Source: Rhodamnia argentea (Eukaryota > Streptophyta > Magnoliopsida > Myrtales > Myrtaceae). Taken from it: DNA of 64,000 nucleotides. Made by a program: the position numbers and the translations under genes. The stretch lies in assembly GCF_020921035.1 (NCBI RefSeq), contig NC_063155.1:24173294-24237293 (forward strand), written 5' to 3'. This document shows, in pieces, positions 34,999 to 46,091 of the stretch (within the stretch, counting starts at the first letter, position 1; each line of letters starts with the position of its first letter). Under the pieces are notes generated by a model. That model did not search any database, had not been told where the DNA came from, and saw nothing but the letters and a program-made list of their open reading frames with translations.

Positions 34999-37905
34999 TC
35001 AAAGTACCACAGCAACTTTCTCTGGAGATACAAGGGAAGCAGGATAAGCAATAAGGGGCTCGTAGTGATCAGCTCCGGCACCACACCACCCTGCATGTTA
35101 AAATCAATAGTAAGGCAACGTTAAATCCAGATAGGAGTTCACAACTCCAGACCGACTTGCTAAAAGACTGCAATTTTCACTTCTTCTTTTTTCCATTTTG
35201 TTTCTTTTTGGTTTTCTGGGAAGCAGGCAGAATGCCAAATTCATTTACCTGTTCCTTTCATGAAAAGGAATAAAGGAGGACCCATTATATGACTTCTTGG
35301 ATGATGAGGGAGGAAGAAAACGCAGTTCTCTTCATCGACCATTGCGTCAGATCCATGGGCTTGCACCTGAAAATGACAACATCATAGCTCGTTAAAGGAT
35401 GATCCCTCAGAAACTTTTCTAGTTTAGCAAGTAGGGGACAAAATGGATTAAGAGAGCATAGTAAATATACATCAAGGAGCGAGGAAAGAAAATAAGAAGG
35501 GAAAAACAAGATATTTTAAGAACTTAGAAGTATCGTAAGCTATGAAGCAAAGAGAACAGCTATCACCAAAACATATTATGAAGCAACCCAAAGATATTGC
35601 ACTACAAACAGTAATGTAGACCTGCTGTTCACTAATATAGGGTTCGCAAACTCCATAGTCACTAAAAGGACAAAAGATCCATAAGGACTATCACTGGGGC
35701 CAGAAAATCGTGTTCAAAACACAGCCCGCACAAACAGCATAGAGCAGCAAAGACAAAACATCCAATCTTGTCTGCTTAGGTCGTGATTGCTACTTGTTCA
35801 AATGAGTGACAGTTATCTGCCAACCGTTCCCAGCTGAGGGCTATCAACAGGGGAGTGATGTATAACATAAAACCAAGAGGCACAAGCAGGAAAACTGTAG
35901 AAGTTTCAAACTCTCCAACCACATTGCTAACTAGAAATTGCTTCACCGGCAGAACATAAGGAACCCATAGACCAGGAGTTGCAGCAGCTCCAGTTGGCTA
36001 GATGTAAGAGAGTAAAGCCAGGGTTAAGTCCAACAATAATCCAGTCAAGTTCTGGATGAATCAGAACAAAGTTGAGGAGTTACTTTTTTTTTTTTTTTGG
36101 TCAAAGAGGAGTTACTTGATTTCCAACGAAAGCCAATGATATTTAAGCTAACTGCCAGGGCATATGTAGTGTGCTCTGAGCTCCAATAAGCCCTATGTGG
36201 TCTCCTTGACATCTCAAGAGTTTGAAACAATTAAGTGCTCATCGAATATAAATATTTTAGCTAATTTTCCAGGCTAATCTACCCTGGTAGTAGACCGCGT
36301 ATACCATGAGAACAGCATTACTTCAGAAATCATGAGCATAGCCAAAGTCTGACAAGATACAAACACAAATCAAGATCATAGGACCACCACATATTTACAG
36401 AAGAAGAAAAGGAACAGCCCAATCAAACTTCAATATGATAAAGGGAGAGAATTTTGCACTAACCACAAAAATCTCTCGGTTGAACTCTGTTGCAAGGCAT
36501 TCAATTGCAATGTCATCCCCAAACGCCGCAGCGTGGCCTTCTCTGTTCTCATCTACAGTAAATAAACCCTCCTCGGTGTACTGCAAAGTGATGATATCAT
36601 ATTCATCGTCAGATGAACCCGAGATTGACATGTATTTGGCCCAACTTGAGCCATCATTCACGGGAATGCATCTCTCTTTGTAAATAGATTCCGCCGCCAT
36701 TTCTCTTCAATAAGAAAACAGGAATGCATCAAGAATAGTAAATCCAAGATTCAGTTGAAACAATGGAACCCAATTCAGTTCGAGATTGCAACTTCGTTTC
36801 TTTAACCTTATTGCATCCAATGTCACTATAATACAATGTAGTGCATTCAATTCCAAGTGTGCATTCTTCAAGTTTCAAGAAAGCAAAATTCAGTCGGTCA
36901 TAGCTCGCCAAAGAGACATCTGGGTAGCATCGCAAATAGAATTGAAAATCAACCGAATTAGTTTGATTTTTACTCCTGCACATAATATCAAGAAAATGAA
37001 AGGTACTGAAAGCCATGCCCTTGAAGAATATTTCGTAATGACCAAAGTCCCAGACGTTAATTTCTGGCTCAAACCCTAGCTTTGACTCCAGCAAAGGTAA
37101 AAGAAAATCAAGACTCCACAAACTTTCTTGTTTTTCTCAGTTCTTATCTTTTCCAACCAAACCCAAAGCTTTCGACAAAAAAATTAAGAAAAGAAACAAC
37201 CCGAAGCTGGCAGACAACAAATCAATGAACCAAATCTTGACAAACTACGACCAACGAAACCCACAAAAAGAATTCATCATTTTATGGTGAAAAACACATA
37301 GATTGCTACCTCTGCATCCCAAGCTGAACCAGTTCCACAATGGCCGAATCAAGAGCAACCCTGTCCTCTTTCTTTGCCACTAGCTTCACCTCCTGAACCA
37401 CATGAACCCCCCATCCGCTCTTCAGATCCGGCGAGTACATGTGCCGAATCGCGACCTCCACCGCCTCCTTCGTCTCCCCAGTCGCAGATCTGAGGCCCTC
37501 CAAGAACCGCCCCACCACGCGCCGCCTCAGATCCCGCGCGTCGCCCCCACGCGCCGCCACGCCTCCCGTCGTCGCCCTCATCGACGCCGTGAAGAGGCAG
37601 TTTCCGTCGGCCGACACCTCCCCGCCGTGAGATAAATAGAAGACCACCGGCGGCGAGTCTTTATCCTGCGGGTGCCGCCAAAGGACGCCCTTGGAGCGAA
37701 GGCGCTGGAGGCGGCGCCTCTGCTGGTCCTCGAGGCCCGGCACGTCGTCCCAGGAGGCCTTGATCTGGTGGTGGTCGGGGAGATCGACGACCGGGACGGA
37801 ATCGAGTGATTCCGCGTTGACTTCCCTCCAAGGCACGATGGCCATCGACGTTGGGGATGGGAATGCCTCCGCCACGGCCGTCGAATCGCACAGCAGCTTC
37901 CCCAT
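34999..37905 (-). CDS. OTU-domain cysteine protease (putative deubiquitinase), 348 aa
   Basis: Four exons on the minus strand join in frame (1047 nt): 37905-37310, 36704-36464, 35366-35249 and 35090-34999. OTU enzymes remove ubiquitin or ubiquitin-like chains. Seen: an N-terminal region (1-90) with VPGLEDQQRRRLQRLR, then the active-site motif SADGNCLF with Asp100 and Cys103, a helical part with RRRVVGRFLEGL, SGWGVHVVQE at about 163-172, an acidic insertion in exon 2 with a run of Ser/Asp/Glu, and the C-terminal GADHYEPL carrying the catalytic His327. The catalytic triad positions are therefore intact. Exon 2 uses an AAG acceptor chosen because it alone keeps the frame. The first exon is very GC-rich compared with its surroundings. 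Arabidopsis has a dozen OTU proteins; I cannot say which one this matches, nor its linkage preference. Confidence 0.88.
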
Positions 37906-38713
37906 TTAAGATTTAAAGATCTTTCTCCCCTCCCCCCGCCTTTTTTTGTTTTTGCGTATGAATTTCTGCTGTTTTTTCCTCGCTTCTTGTTCTTCAATGG
38001 AGGCGTTGCAGACGCACAGCGAGAGAGAGAAGGTGGGAGAGAAAGAGAGAGAAGAGTTAACGGATAGATTGGCAACGCGGGAGAGAAATGGGACACGTGT
38101 GCCAAATCTGGGGCTCTTTTTAGAGGGGCAACGACACAGAGAGGAACGTTGCTAACGTGAGCTGGTGGACCACTGCGCACAATCCTCGACCAGTTGTTTT
38201 TCTCAAAAAAAAAAAAAAAAATCCATTTGGAATTATTTTTATTCTGCTGCTAGACGTTATTAGTTGGCAAATAGCATATTCTTTTTGAATATTTTTGTTG
38301 GGGGGGGCCGCTGGCACGAGGAGCCAATAGCAAAGTGACACGAAAGCATTTTTCTTGGAGCGCTCACATTTGACTAATCCAAAAATTGGTCTGAGAAGGG
38401 CGAAATCCCCAACGGCGGCTGCGGCTGGGGAGCGAGCGGCTTCGAAGTCCCGAGGAACGGCGCGCCATCCTCCAACAGGAGCTTCGCTTCGGCTCTCGCT
38501 CTCGGCTAGAGCGTAACGGTCAAATAATGACGTGGCACGTTCGGATTGGTTTGAATCCTGTTTTAGCAGTGGAGCACCTCCATTCATGTGTGAGAAATGT
38601 TATATGCAGAAAATGGGAAGAAACGGAAATGCTTTTGGATTTTTCTTTCTAATTCCGCAATTTATCCAAAGAGGCAAAAGAGAAGATGTGGATGGGAATT
38701 TTTTTTTTTTGGG
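37906..38713. other. Upstream region of the OTU gene
   Basis: It contains the leader (GA/CT-rich near 38020-38050 on +) and probable promoter of the minus-strand OTU gene. A TGACGTGGCA bZIP-type site lies at 38528-38537, about 620 bases from the ATG. Minus-strand open frames here overlap the GC-rich leader and are not credible genes. Confidence 0.4.
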
Positions 38714-39020
38714 GTTAATATCACGAAACATATCAAACCGGTATATTTATAATAAATTTATCTCAAATTATTTTTTTTATCACAAAAAACCTCATACTAA
38801 TACACTTGTAACAAATTTACCTTCCGTTAGATTTCGTTAAATCTAACCGTCAAATTATTGAATTGAAAGACACATGACAGTCACAAATATATTAGTTTGG
38901 AATTTTTACCTGTGTTTGTCATAGGTGTATCAATTAGGGGTTTTTCGTGGTACTAATCCAATTTAACGGAGAGTAAATTTGTCACGGGAATACTAGTTTG
39001 AGATTTTTCATGATATTAAC
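38714..39020. mobile_element. Inverted-repeat element, about 307 bp (family B)
   Basis: The left end gttaatatcacgaaacatat is matched by the inverted right end gttaatatcatgaaaaatct. Further paired blocks follow (acaaatttac with CTTCCGTTA / CTCTCCGTTA). T-runs flank both sides, so a target duplication may exist but cannot be defined. There is no coding potential. A partial relative is at about 32.2 kb. Confidence 0.7.
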
Positions 39021-39257
39021 ATTTTTTTTTTGTTAGAGGATGCCAAGTTAAAATTACGAGATGAATAGACTCAATTTTTCGTTTCGACTTAATAGACTTG
39101 AGTTAACCTATATTTATTGGTTTGTTAATTAACCCCACATTTGACCAAAAAAAATTAACCCCACATGCCATATTAAAAAAATGACAATCGACATGAAGCA
39201 CGTCTTATTCTCACGTGGTATCAGAAAGATGCTGTAATTTGTAAACGTTGAGTGCGA

Positions 39258-39633
39258 TGAAAATTATCAAAAAAGTCTTAAGTATATTGTAATTGTGTCA
39301 ATTAGTTTTAAAAATTTTTTTGGTCAATTGAGTCTTAAATCTATTGTATTTATACCAATTCAGTCCATTCGGCTAACTTTTTCCGGTCGGGCTTGGACGC
39401 CAGCGGCACTAACATGGCAATTTGTTAATAATATTTAAATATATTTTTTTCCCCTTCTTCTTCCTCAAGCGGATCACACGATCAACGACCAACCAGAGAC
39501 AAGGCCGACAAGTCTATTCGGCTAAAGTTGGGCTAAAGTTGGCTAGATGGACTAAATTAACATAAATATAAAAGGTTTAAAACTGAAATGACACAACTAC
39601 AATAAATTTAGTATTTTTTTGATAATTTTTCCG
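39258..39633. mobile_element. Mutator-type TIR element, short copy (family A)
   Basis: The left end tgaaaattatcaaaaaagtc and the inverted right end cggaaaaattatcaaaaaaa match. Both are followed by (A)TTGTAATTGTGTCAATT-like blocks. The interior is reduced to about 100 GC-richer bases. Confidence 0.65.
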
Positions 39634-39825
39634 TCGAGAATGAATGCGTGGATACTGCCATTTGTTACTTGTGGTGTACATACACGATTGATATAAATGA
39701 AAATTCGCTTGCATCCTGCCATGTTGTTTGTGACATGGAGAAATATATGTTCATAGAATTACAAAAACAAAAAGAGACCAAAAAAAAAAAAAAGAGAGAA
39801 GAAAACACAAGAAGAGTAGTTTTGA

Positions 39826-40440
39826 GGAAAATTATCAAAAAACAGTCTCAAATCTATTGTATTTGTACTAATTCAGTCTTAAATTTTCGAATCTAATGAA
39901 TTCAATCATTCCAGCCAATTTTCGCTAGAATTTACTTATTTGGACGTCGTCCATCGTACGTGTCACGACCAATGCTGATATGGAGATATTTTATTATTTT
40001 AGAATCGTTTAATTTATAATTTTTCTTCTATTTTCTTTCTTCTACTTTCCTTCTTCCTCCTCCAATCGTCGGGCCTCGACGATGGCCGGTGAGGTCTACG
40101 GTCACCGTATCCTCGCGGAGTGGCCTCACCAAGCCCACTTGGCCTCGCCGGATTTTACGAGGACGAACCTTGTTCGAGGATGGCGAGTGCGACCCTCCAA
40201 TGAGGGCAACCTTCGCCTATGGCCACTTTCCAGCCATTCTCGAGGCTCGACGACCAGCCCATAAAGAAGGAAAAAAAAAAAAAGGAAGAAAAGAAAAGAA
40301 AGCTAAATAAGTTTAAAAAAAAATGAAAATATTAAAAATTATTCACGTCAATACCGATTGTGTCATGGAGGATGGTCGATGTCCGTGTCACAAATGCAAC
40401 TTTTTAAATAGTTTCCCGATTAATTTTCATATGACGAGGG
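39826..40440. mobile_element. Mutator-type element with degenerate right end (family A)
   Basis: The left end ggaaaattatcaaaaaacag is followed by the family block (CTATTGTATTTGTACTAATT). The interior is GC-rich (40065-40260), like the other copies. The right TIR is largely lost after about 40400. Confidence 0.5.
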
Positions 40441-40773
40441 CAATGCTAGCTTCTTTGAGAAAAAATGTCACCACCGCTTTTTAAACCTCAACCACGCAAA
40501 GAAATCGAAGCTCCCTCTAATAGAGTTTTATAGTGCAGTCCTCTTTCCATGCCAACCACGATAATAATAACTTGGGATTTGAGAAACCGACGCTATAACA
40601 GTATAACGATGTAATCTCAACCACACATTTTCCGAATGACAAAAAATATATAGCAATTATGGCAGGACCCACTTTTAATCTTATGACTAGTAATTCATCA
40701 TCATACTATCATACTGTCATGCTAGCAAGACCCATAATAACTTTATCTTCGTCATATCAACAACATTCCAATA
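40441..40773. other. Spacer without visible features
   Basis: AT-rich sequence with no credible coding region. Confidence 0.4.
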
Positions 40774-41048
40774 AAGGTATGCTTGTTTCAACCAAAAATA
40801 AAATAAAATAAACAAAAGTATGTTTATTTCACAAAAAATAAATAATTTATAAAATATTTTCCTAGAAATGATGGTTAGTCTCACCCATATAATTAAGGAA
40901 AATTATATTCATCGTCTGTGAAAATATTTAGACATAATTATTGTCAAAAATGAAAAATTTTCATCGACTAATTATTTCAAGCGACACTAATGATTTTTCT
41001 GGGAAAATATTTTCAAATCATTCATTTATTACGAAACAAACGAAGCGG
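40774..41048. mobile_element. Tourist-like MITE, diverged copy
   Basis: It shares internal blocks with the copy at 41218-41460: AAAATATTTTCC, GAAAATATTTAGACATAATT-like and a right end gaaacaaacgaag. The left end is diverged (ggtatgcttgtttca). Confidence 0.55.
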
Positions 41049-41214
41049 AAGAAGTCTCTTTGTTTTTTTTTCTCTTGACTCCTCTTTTGCATCCCTTTCT
41101 AATTATTAAACTTAGGAATGGTTTGACGCCTAATATGTGTACATGTCATGCAATTGAATTTATGGTTCTTGATCTCTCTCCATGGTTCAGGTGACATTGA
41201 ATTTCTTCCGGTAT

Positions 41215-41463
41215 TTAGGCTCCGTTTGTTTCATGAATAATATTTGATTTGAAAAATATTTCCCTAAAAAATGATTGCTTGTATCACTTGAAATAATTAG
41301 TCAATGAAAAATATTTTCATTCTTAGCGACAATTTTTGTCTAAATATTTTTATGAACGATGAAAATATTTTTTATTTCTTCGTTTTTGCGAGCAATACAA
41401 GGGATCTTTTTCAGGAAAATATTTTACGAATCATTCATTTTTTGCGAAACAAACCGTGCCTTA
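41215..41463. mobile_element. Tourist-like (PIF/Harbinger) MITE with TTA duplication
   Basis: The element 41218-41460 (243 bp) begins ggctccgtttgtttc and ends gaaacaaaccgtgcc, an imperfect terminal inverted repeat. It is flanked by TTA at 41215-41217 and 41461-41463. A 3-bp TTA duplication and GG(C/G)..GTTTG ends are typical of Tourist elements. The interior is AT-rich and non-coding. Confidence 0.8.
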
Positions 41464-42166
41464 GTGATGCTAGTTACAGGAAGAGACTTTGTCTCGAGCC
41501 TCCACCATAACCATGTTGGCCACCACCGCCATGATCGTTTCGGACTTGCAAAGGGCCTTATCGCCACTAGTTGAGACTATTGATCCGAGTCGGCATTTGC
41601 GACGTGACAATAATTACGCTCATAAGGAATTGGATCTATGGTGACGAAATACGAACTTGGTCACCGGCAATGATCCACTCTAGAGCAACAAAACATCAGT
41701 TCCGTCGCAAAAGAGAAAACAAGAACAGACATTAGGCCACGGAAAGCTGGTTTCCATCGTGCTTTGGCTGAGCAAAGGCGACGAAAACAGAAGTTCGTCG
41801 CTGTTGAATCGAGCAATAACAACGAAATTCTCACTCCCTCGCCTTTTGGTTAAGACTGGAAGCTCATCAAACAAAGACACAACTGAAATTCCGTAGTCAT
41901 TGCTCCAACCAAGGGGTAATATTCAACTTCGTCCCGTCAGAGCAGACCAAATCATATTATTCTTGGCGACAGAAGTGGATTTTCGTCCTGATGTGTTCGC
42001 CGTTGATCTGAGCAAAGGGCGATGATGTTCTGTTGCCTTTGGTCTTAGCAAAGGAGACGAAACGAATCTTTGGAATGTTTATTTGATTGTTTCTGATGCA
42101 CGTAAACTTGCGTGAAACTAATGGAAACATCTTGGGCCTTTTAATGTAGGTGATATATGTTGGCAG
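41464..42166. repeat. Irregular repeats of a GGCGACGAAA / TTCGTCGCC motif
   Basis: Variants of gagcaaaggcgacgaaa occur at about 41771, 41999 and 42038-42061, and inverted variants (ttcgtcg, ttccgtcgc) occur between about 41700 and 41990. The pattern suggests a degraded array of short palindromic units. No gene is recognised. Confidence 0.35.
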
Positions 42167-42174
42167 CCGAGCAC

Positions 42175-42774
42175 TAGACCTGTCAAAAGGGTGGTGGGAT
42201 CGAAAATGACTTGACCCGTTGAACCCTTTTTGACCCATTTTCATGCACTATAAATCTAACGGCCCATCCCGACTCAATCCATGTTCAAACCATACCTGAC
42301 TCAAACAATGTTGCTGAAACACTCTTATATTTAATTCAATTTAAAAAAAAAACTTATTTCTTATGAATGCGTTTTTATTTTATTTTTTCACGGCCCAACC
42401 GACAACCCATACCTGACCCGACCGGCGGTGGGTGGCCGGCAACCGAACTTTTAACTTGTTATGTAAAAGAAAGAAAAAATAAAAATAAAAAATATTATAA
42501 ATTTTAAATATATATAATATAAAAATTATTCAAGAGGTACATGAATGTGTTGGCTCAACTAATAATATTTATAAACTAAATGAGTTGTAAATGGGTTAAA
42601 ATGGTTAAAATAAAACTCAAACCCATATTTTAACCTATTTACAACAACATATAATTAAGTTTAGAACTCAAACCTATTAACAACTCATTTATTACAACTT
42701 GACTAAACCACGTTTGACCCATCTCATTGAATATGGGTTAAACTATGAATTTTCAGCCCATTTTGACATATCGA
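42175..42774. mobile_element. Probable hAT-type element, about 600 bp
   Basis: The left end tagacctgtcaaaagggtgg and the inverted right end tcgatatgtcaaaatgggct are related, sharing TGTCAAAA. The flanking 8-mers ccgagcac and ccgaacgt agree at 5 of 8 positions. The interior contains TGACCC/GGGTCA and AACCCAT-type repeats in both orientations and no transposase. Confidence 0.5.
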
Positions 42775-43886
42775 CCGAACGTGTGTCCCTCATTGTGAAA
42801 TATCTCATCTCTCGATTTTTCTTCTGCATTTTTTGCAGAGTGTGAAAATCAAATCATATATTTATGATATTAGCGTCCTCACCCTCAATCCCTTTACCAG
42901 TAAGACCGCATGCCTATTGGCTTTCAAGTTCAGTTTGATTAGTCACCGGAGATGTATGATTTTGTCATTGAGTTTCGTGGTTTAAGCTGGTGAGATGTAA
43001 TATCTTTTTGGTGGACTTTGGGATTCTCATCCTTGTAACCAGCTCGTCGTTCTATCCTCTATCTGTATATGCTGACCATATGCGAGACAATTTCCATCAG
43101 ATAGGAGCACCGTCGTGCCAGTCCTCATACTTATGGGGAGTCGGGTACGATGACATTGATGATGCTAGTGCCACCTCGAAGGAGATGATTTTTCTTCTCC
43201 CTTTTTCTTCGTTTTTTTTCTATTTGATTTTTCTGTTTTATGGAAGTGATGAAGTTGCATTCAACTTTTTTGTCAGCGTAGATCGAGCCTATAGTCCACG
43301 ACCAAAAGTTTGAAGGCAATGCTCGAGCATGAGAAATGCTCGAGCATGAGAAAGGCGATGACATGTTTTAGATTGATTCGATATGCCACGAAGTACAAAG
43401 GACGCTCTTACCATCTTTGAAGAACCATTGATTAGGTTATAGCATATTATGGTTGCGCATGGTATGTTAATTTTTGTATCGATTGTCCGAACGACAAATT
43501 TTTCAAAAGTTCTTAATCATTGTTCATGTATCAATAGAACATAAAATGAGGTGAGTCCCAACCGTACATGAACTTTCGAGTGCTAGGTTAAGGGTATGAT
43601 TCCCAAATCTGATGCCTCCATTGTTTCCTCTCTTCTTCTTCTTTTAAGGATGATCCTAACTTAGGTTGGTGTTATGTAAATAAAATCTGAAAATATGTTC
43701 TTTTTTTAAAAAACAAGATTGGTGATGAAATAATTTATTAGCTGAGAATTTAAAATTTTTCTTTTTTCCGGCTGATGCAAGAGGAGAAGATGGGGGGGGG
43801 GAGAGGGGCCCACTCGCATGGAGTTCGGATCGTCTCACAAATTCTTCCAGGTGGGAGAACAAGGAAGGTGGCAATCAGCGGACTCC
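42775..43886. other. Spacer upstream of the DUF7733-like gene
   Basis: No convincing coding region. It includes a palindromic duplication at 43318-43351 and a G-run at 43791-43801. Confidence 0.4.
43318..43351. repeat. 17-bp tandem duplication containing a 12-bp palindrome
   Basis: The unit aatgctcgagcatgaga occurs twice head to tail. Each unit contains the perfect palindrome atgctcgagcat. Confidence 0.9.
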
Positions 43887-43908
43887 CACGTGGCACATGG
43901 TCCACGTG
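43887..43908 (+). promoter_or_regulatory. Two G-box (CACGTG) elements
   Basis: CACGTG occurs at 43887-43892 (context CCCACGTGGCA) and 43903-43908 (context TCCACGTGTC), 16 bases apart. They lie about 70-90 bases ahead of the CT-rich leader of the DUF7733-like gene. Both contexts fit ABRE/G-box sites bound by bZIP or bHLH factors. Function is inferred from position. Confidence 0.55.
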
Positions 43909-43974
43909 TCCCGAGCTCCGGGCAACACGACCGAGCGACAACAGTGCAGAGTCATCCGCTTCCTGTTACCCAGC

Positions 43975-44001
43975 ACTCTCTCTCTCTCTCTCTCTCTCTC
44001 C
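43975..44001 (+). repeat. (CT)n tract in the probable 5' leader
   Basis: A perfect CT tract followed by more pyrimidines. It sits at the start of the inferred untranslated first exon of the DUF7733-like gene. Confidence 0.9.
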
Positions 44002-44780
44002 CTCCCCACCTGGCGATGGTTCGCTCTTATTCTTGTTCGTCTTCTCTCACTCACTCGGAGGAAACTTTTCCTTTCTGCTTTTTGGATCGCTTTCTCGCGA
44101 CACCGAATCCGAGTAAGTCTTTGTTCTTTTCCCTTTAGTTCGTCGTACGCGTCATTTTCCTCGATGATGGGGGCGAGAATTGTCTGGTTAATTTGCTTTA
44201 AAAGGTTTCCTGGAATATATGGCTGCACTCCCGGATTTATGGATGGTGAAACCTAGCAACGTCGAGAACTTCGAACCTTGATCGCTCTTGAGGAGCTTAG
44301 ATTACATGCAAATGCGGGTTCTTTCTTAACGCTGCAGTTACCTGTCAGGTCGAATTCTGCAAGTTTTTGGGAATGCGGCATAGTTTTCTTGTGACATGGT
44401 CGGTGAATTGTCGTGGCTGATCTGTTTTCTGAGCGTATTTTTTACTCCGCTAAGCTAACACTGGAAGAGCAATTCTAAGGTCGCATAAATGGACACGAAT
44501 CTTTGTATTAGCAGAATCCCATAATGGGCTTTCGGATGGGGTGATGCTTGTACAGGATTGTTGGTATGGTATGTACTAATCAAGTTTGGATCTCGATGGA
44601 GAGAAAGGATAGCTTGCTTGTTTGCTGAATTTTGTTCCTTGCCTTCGTATGCTTGCATCGTCTGCAAAAACTGATTATGACCACCTTTCCAGGTTTTTAT
44701 CTTTTTGCTGGACTTTGCAGTATAAGCGTCGTCCCTGAACTTCCAAAACTCAATCCAAGTCGGTTATAAGGGGAACAATA

Positions 44781-46091
44781 ATGTCAGGAGCAACCTTGGG
44801 TGTGGCTCCCGGTGCGGAGCTTGACCAAACCGTCCTCTCCGCGGCCACGAAGCCAACAAAGAAGGCCATAAACCAGCAATCCCTTGTTGGCGGAGTGATG
44901 GGCTCGTTGCGCATGATCGAGCTCCAGCTCGTGGCCTTCATAATGGTGTTCTCCGCGAGTGGCCTCGTCCCCCTTCTCGACCTCATTTTCCCGGCCTTCG
45001 CATCTGTGTATCTCATTGCCCTCTCGAAGCTGGCCTTCCCGTCTCACGGCAATGCTGCCAAAGCTTCAGCGGAGATCTTCCAGGGTAGCAGGCTGTTCAG
45101 GCTATACGTTGTGGTGGGGACTACGGTCGGATTGTTTCTTCCGCTGGCTTACGTGCTGGGCGGTTTCGCAAGGGGCGATGACCACGCGGTGCGGTCGGCG
45201 ACTCCTCACCTGTTCTTGCTTTCATTTCAGATATTGACTGAGAACTTGATAAGTGGGCTGTCGCTTTTTTCGCCGCCCGTGAGGGCATTGGTGCCGTTGC
45301 TGTATACTGTGAGGCGGATATTCGTGATCATCGATTGGATGACTGATGTGTGGTTTAATAAGACTCTGCAGGCAAATGCACCGCTTAAGGTAAACACTGG
45401 AAAACCACATGATACTTTATCTACGCCTGTTCGCTCAAAGTGAAGAATCAATCTTGCGTACTCTGCGGAAGGGTTTCTGTTTCGAACATCTGTTTCTTCT
45501 ACTGTGAACAATCTTAGGAAGTTTTTCATGTGAAGTCCTTCGAAATGTGTGCACTTTTATCTTGTTGGAAAAGATTTCTCAACAAGTCGAGGGTGTTGTC
45601 GAACAATTTAATGTTTGTGCATACTGTACAGTGTCTGCATGGATTGTGAACAGATACTTTGTTCATATGATTAGTTACATGACTCACAGCAAGAGCACTA
45701 GATATTTAACACTCATTGGAAATTTTTAAGTGAAGATTCGAAGATTGTTTGTGATGCTGCTCTCTTTTTCATTGTCGATCATATTTAAAAACCTTTCGAC
45801 TCATTATGGAACTGCTTCTGCTGTTGAACATACCTATAAATCACATGGTTATTTTTCAATTTTGTGGTCCAGGATGTGGTGTGGTTCTGGTTTGGGAGGA
45901 GTTTGGCAGCGGTCAATCTGCTATACTTCTCGGTCAACTTGTTCGGGTTCTTGATTCCCCGGTTCCTTCCGCGGGCATTCGAGAGATATTTCAGGGAAAG
46001 AGATGAGATTCACGGAAAGATGGCAGAGGACAAGCCTCGCGTAACTGCGGCTGCAAACAAATCCCAGCGTTCAGATAAAAAATCTGATTGA
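44781..46091 (+). CDS. DUF7733-like multi-pass membrane protein, 275 aa
   Basis: Two coding exons, 44781-45389 and 45873-46091, join in frame (828 nt). A separate untranslated first exon is likely: a donor gtaagt at 44113 and an acceptor tttgcag ending at 44720 bracket a 5' UTR intron. Seen in the protein: a polar N-terminus (1-40), then hydrophobic segments at about 45-85 (LVAFIMVFSASGLVPLLDLI), 108-130 (LYVVVGTTVGLFLPLAYVL), 143-165 and in exon 2 (about 215-235, LLYFSVNLFGFLIPRFL), and a basic charged tail (RERDEIHGKM... KSD). The layout resembles plant proteins annotated DUF7733, whose function is unknown. Assignment to that family is from memory of the sequence pattern. Two G-boxes lie upstream. 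Confidence 0.8.

Noticed and set aside
37578..38180. 200-codon minus-strand frame over the OTU exon 1 and leader
   Set aside because: It is a shifted frame of the GC-rich OTU exon; only the other frame carries the OTU motifs.
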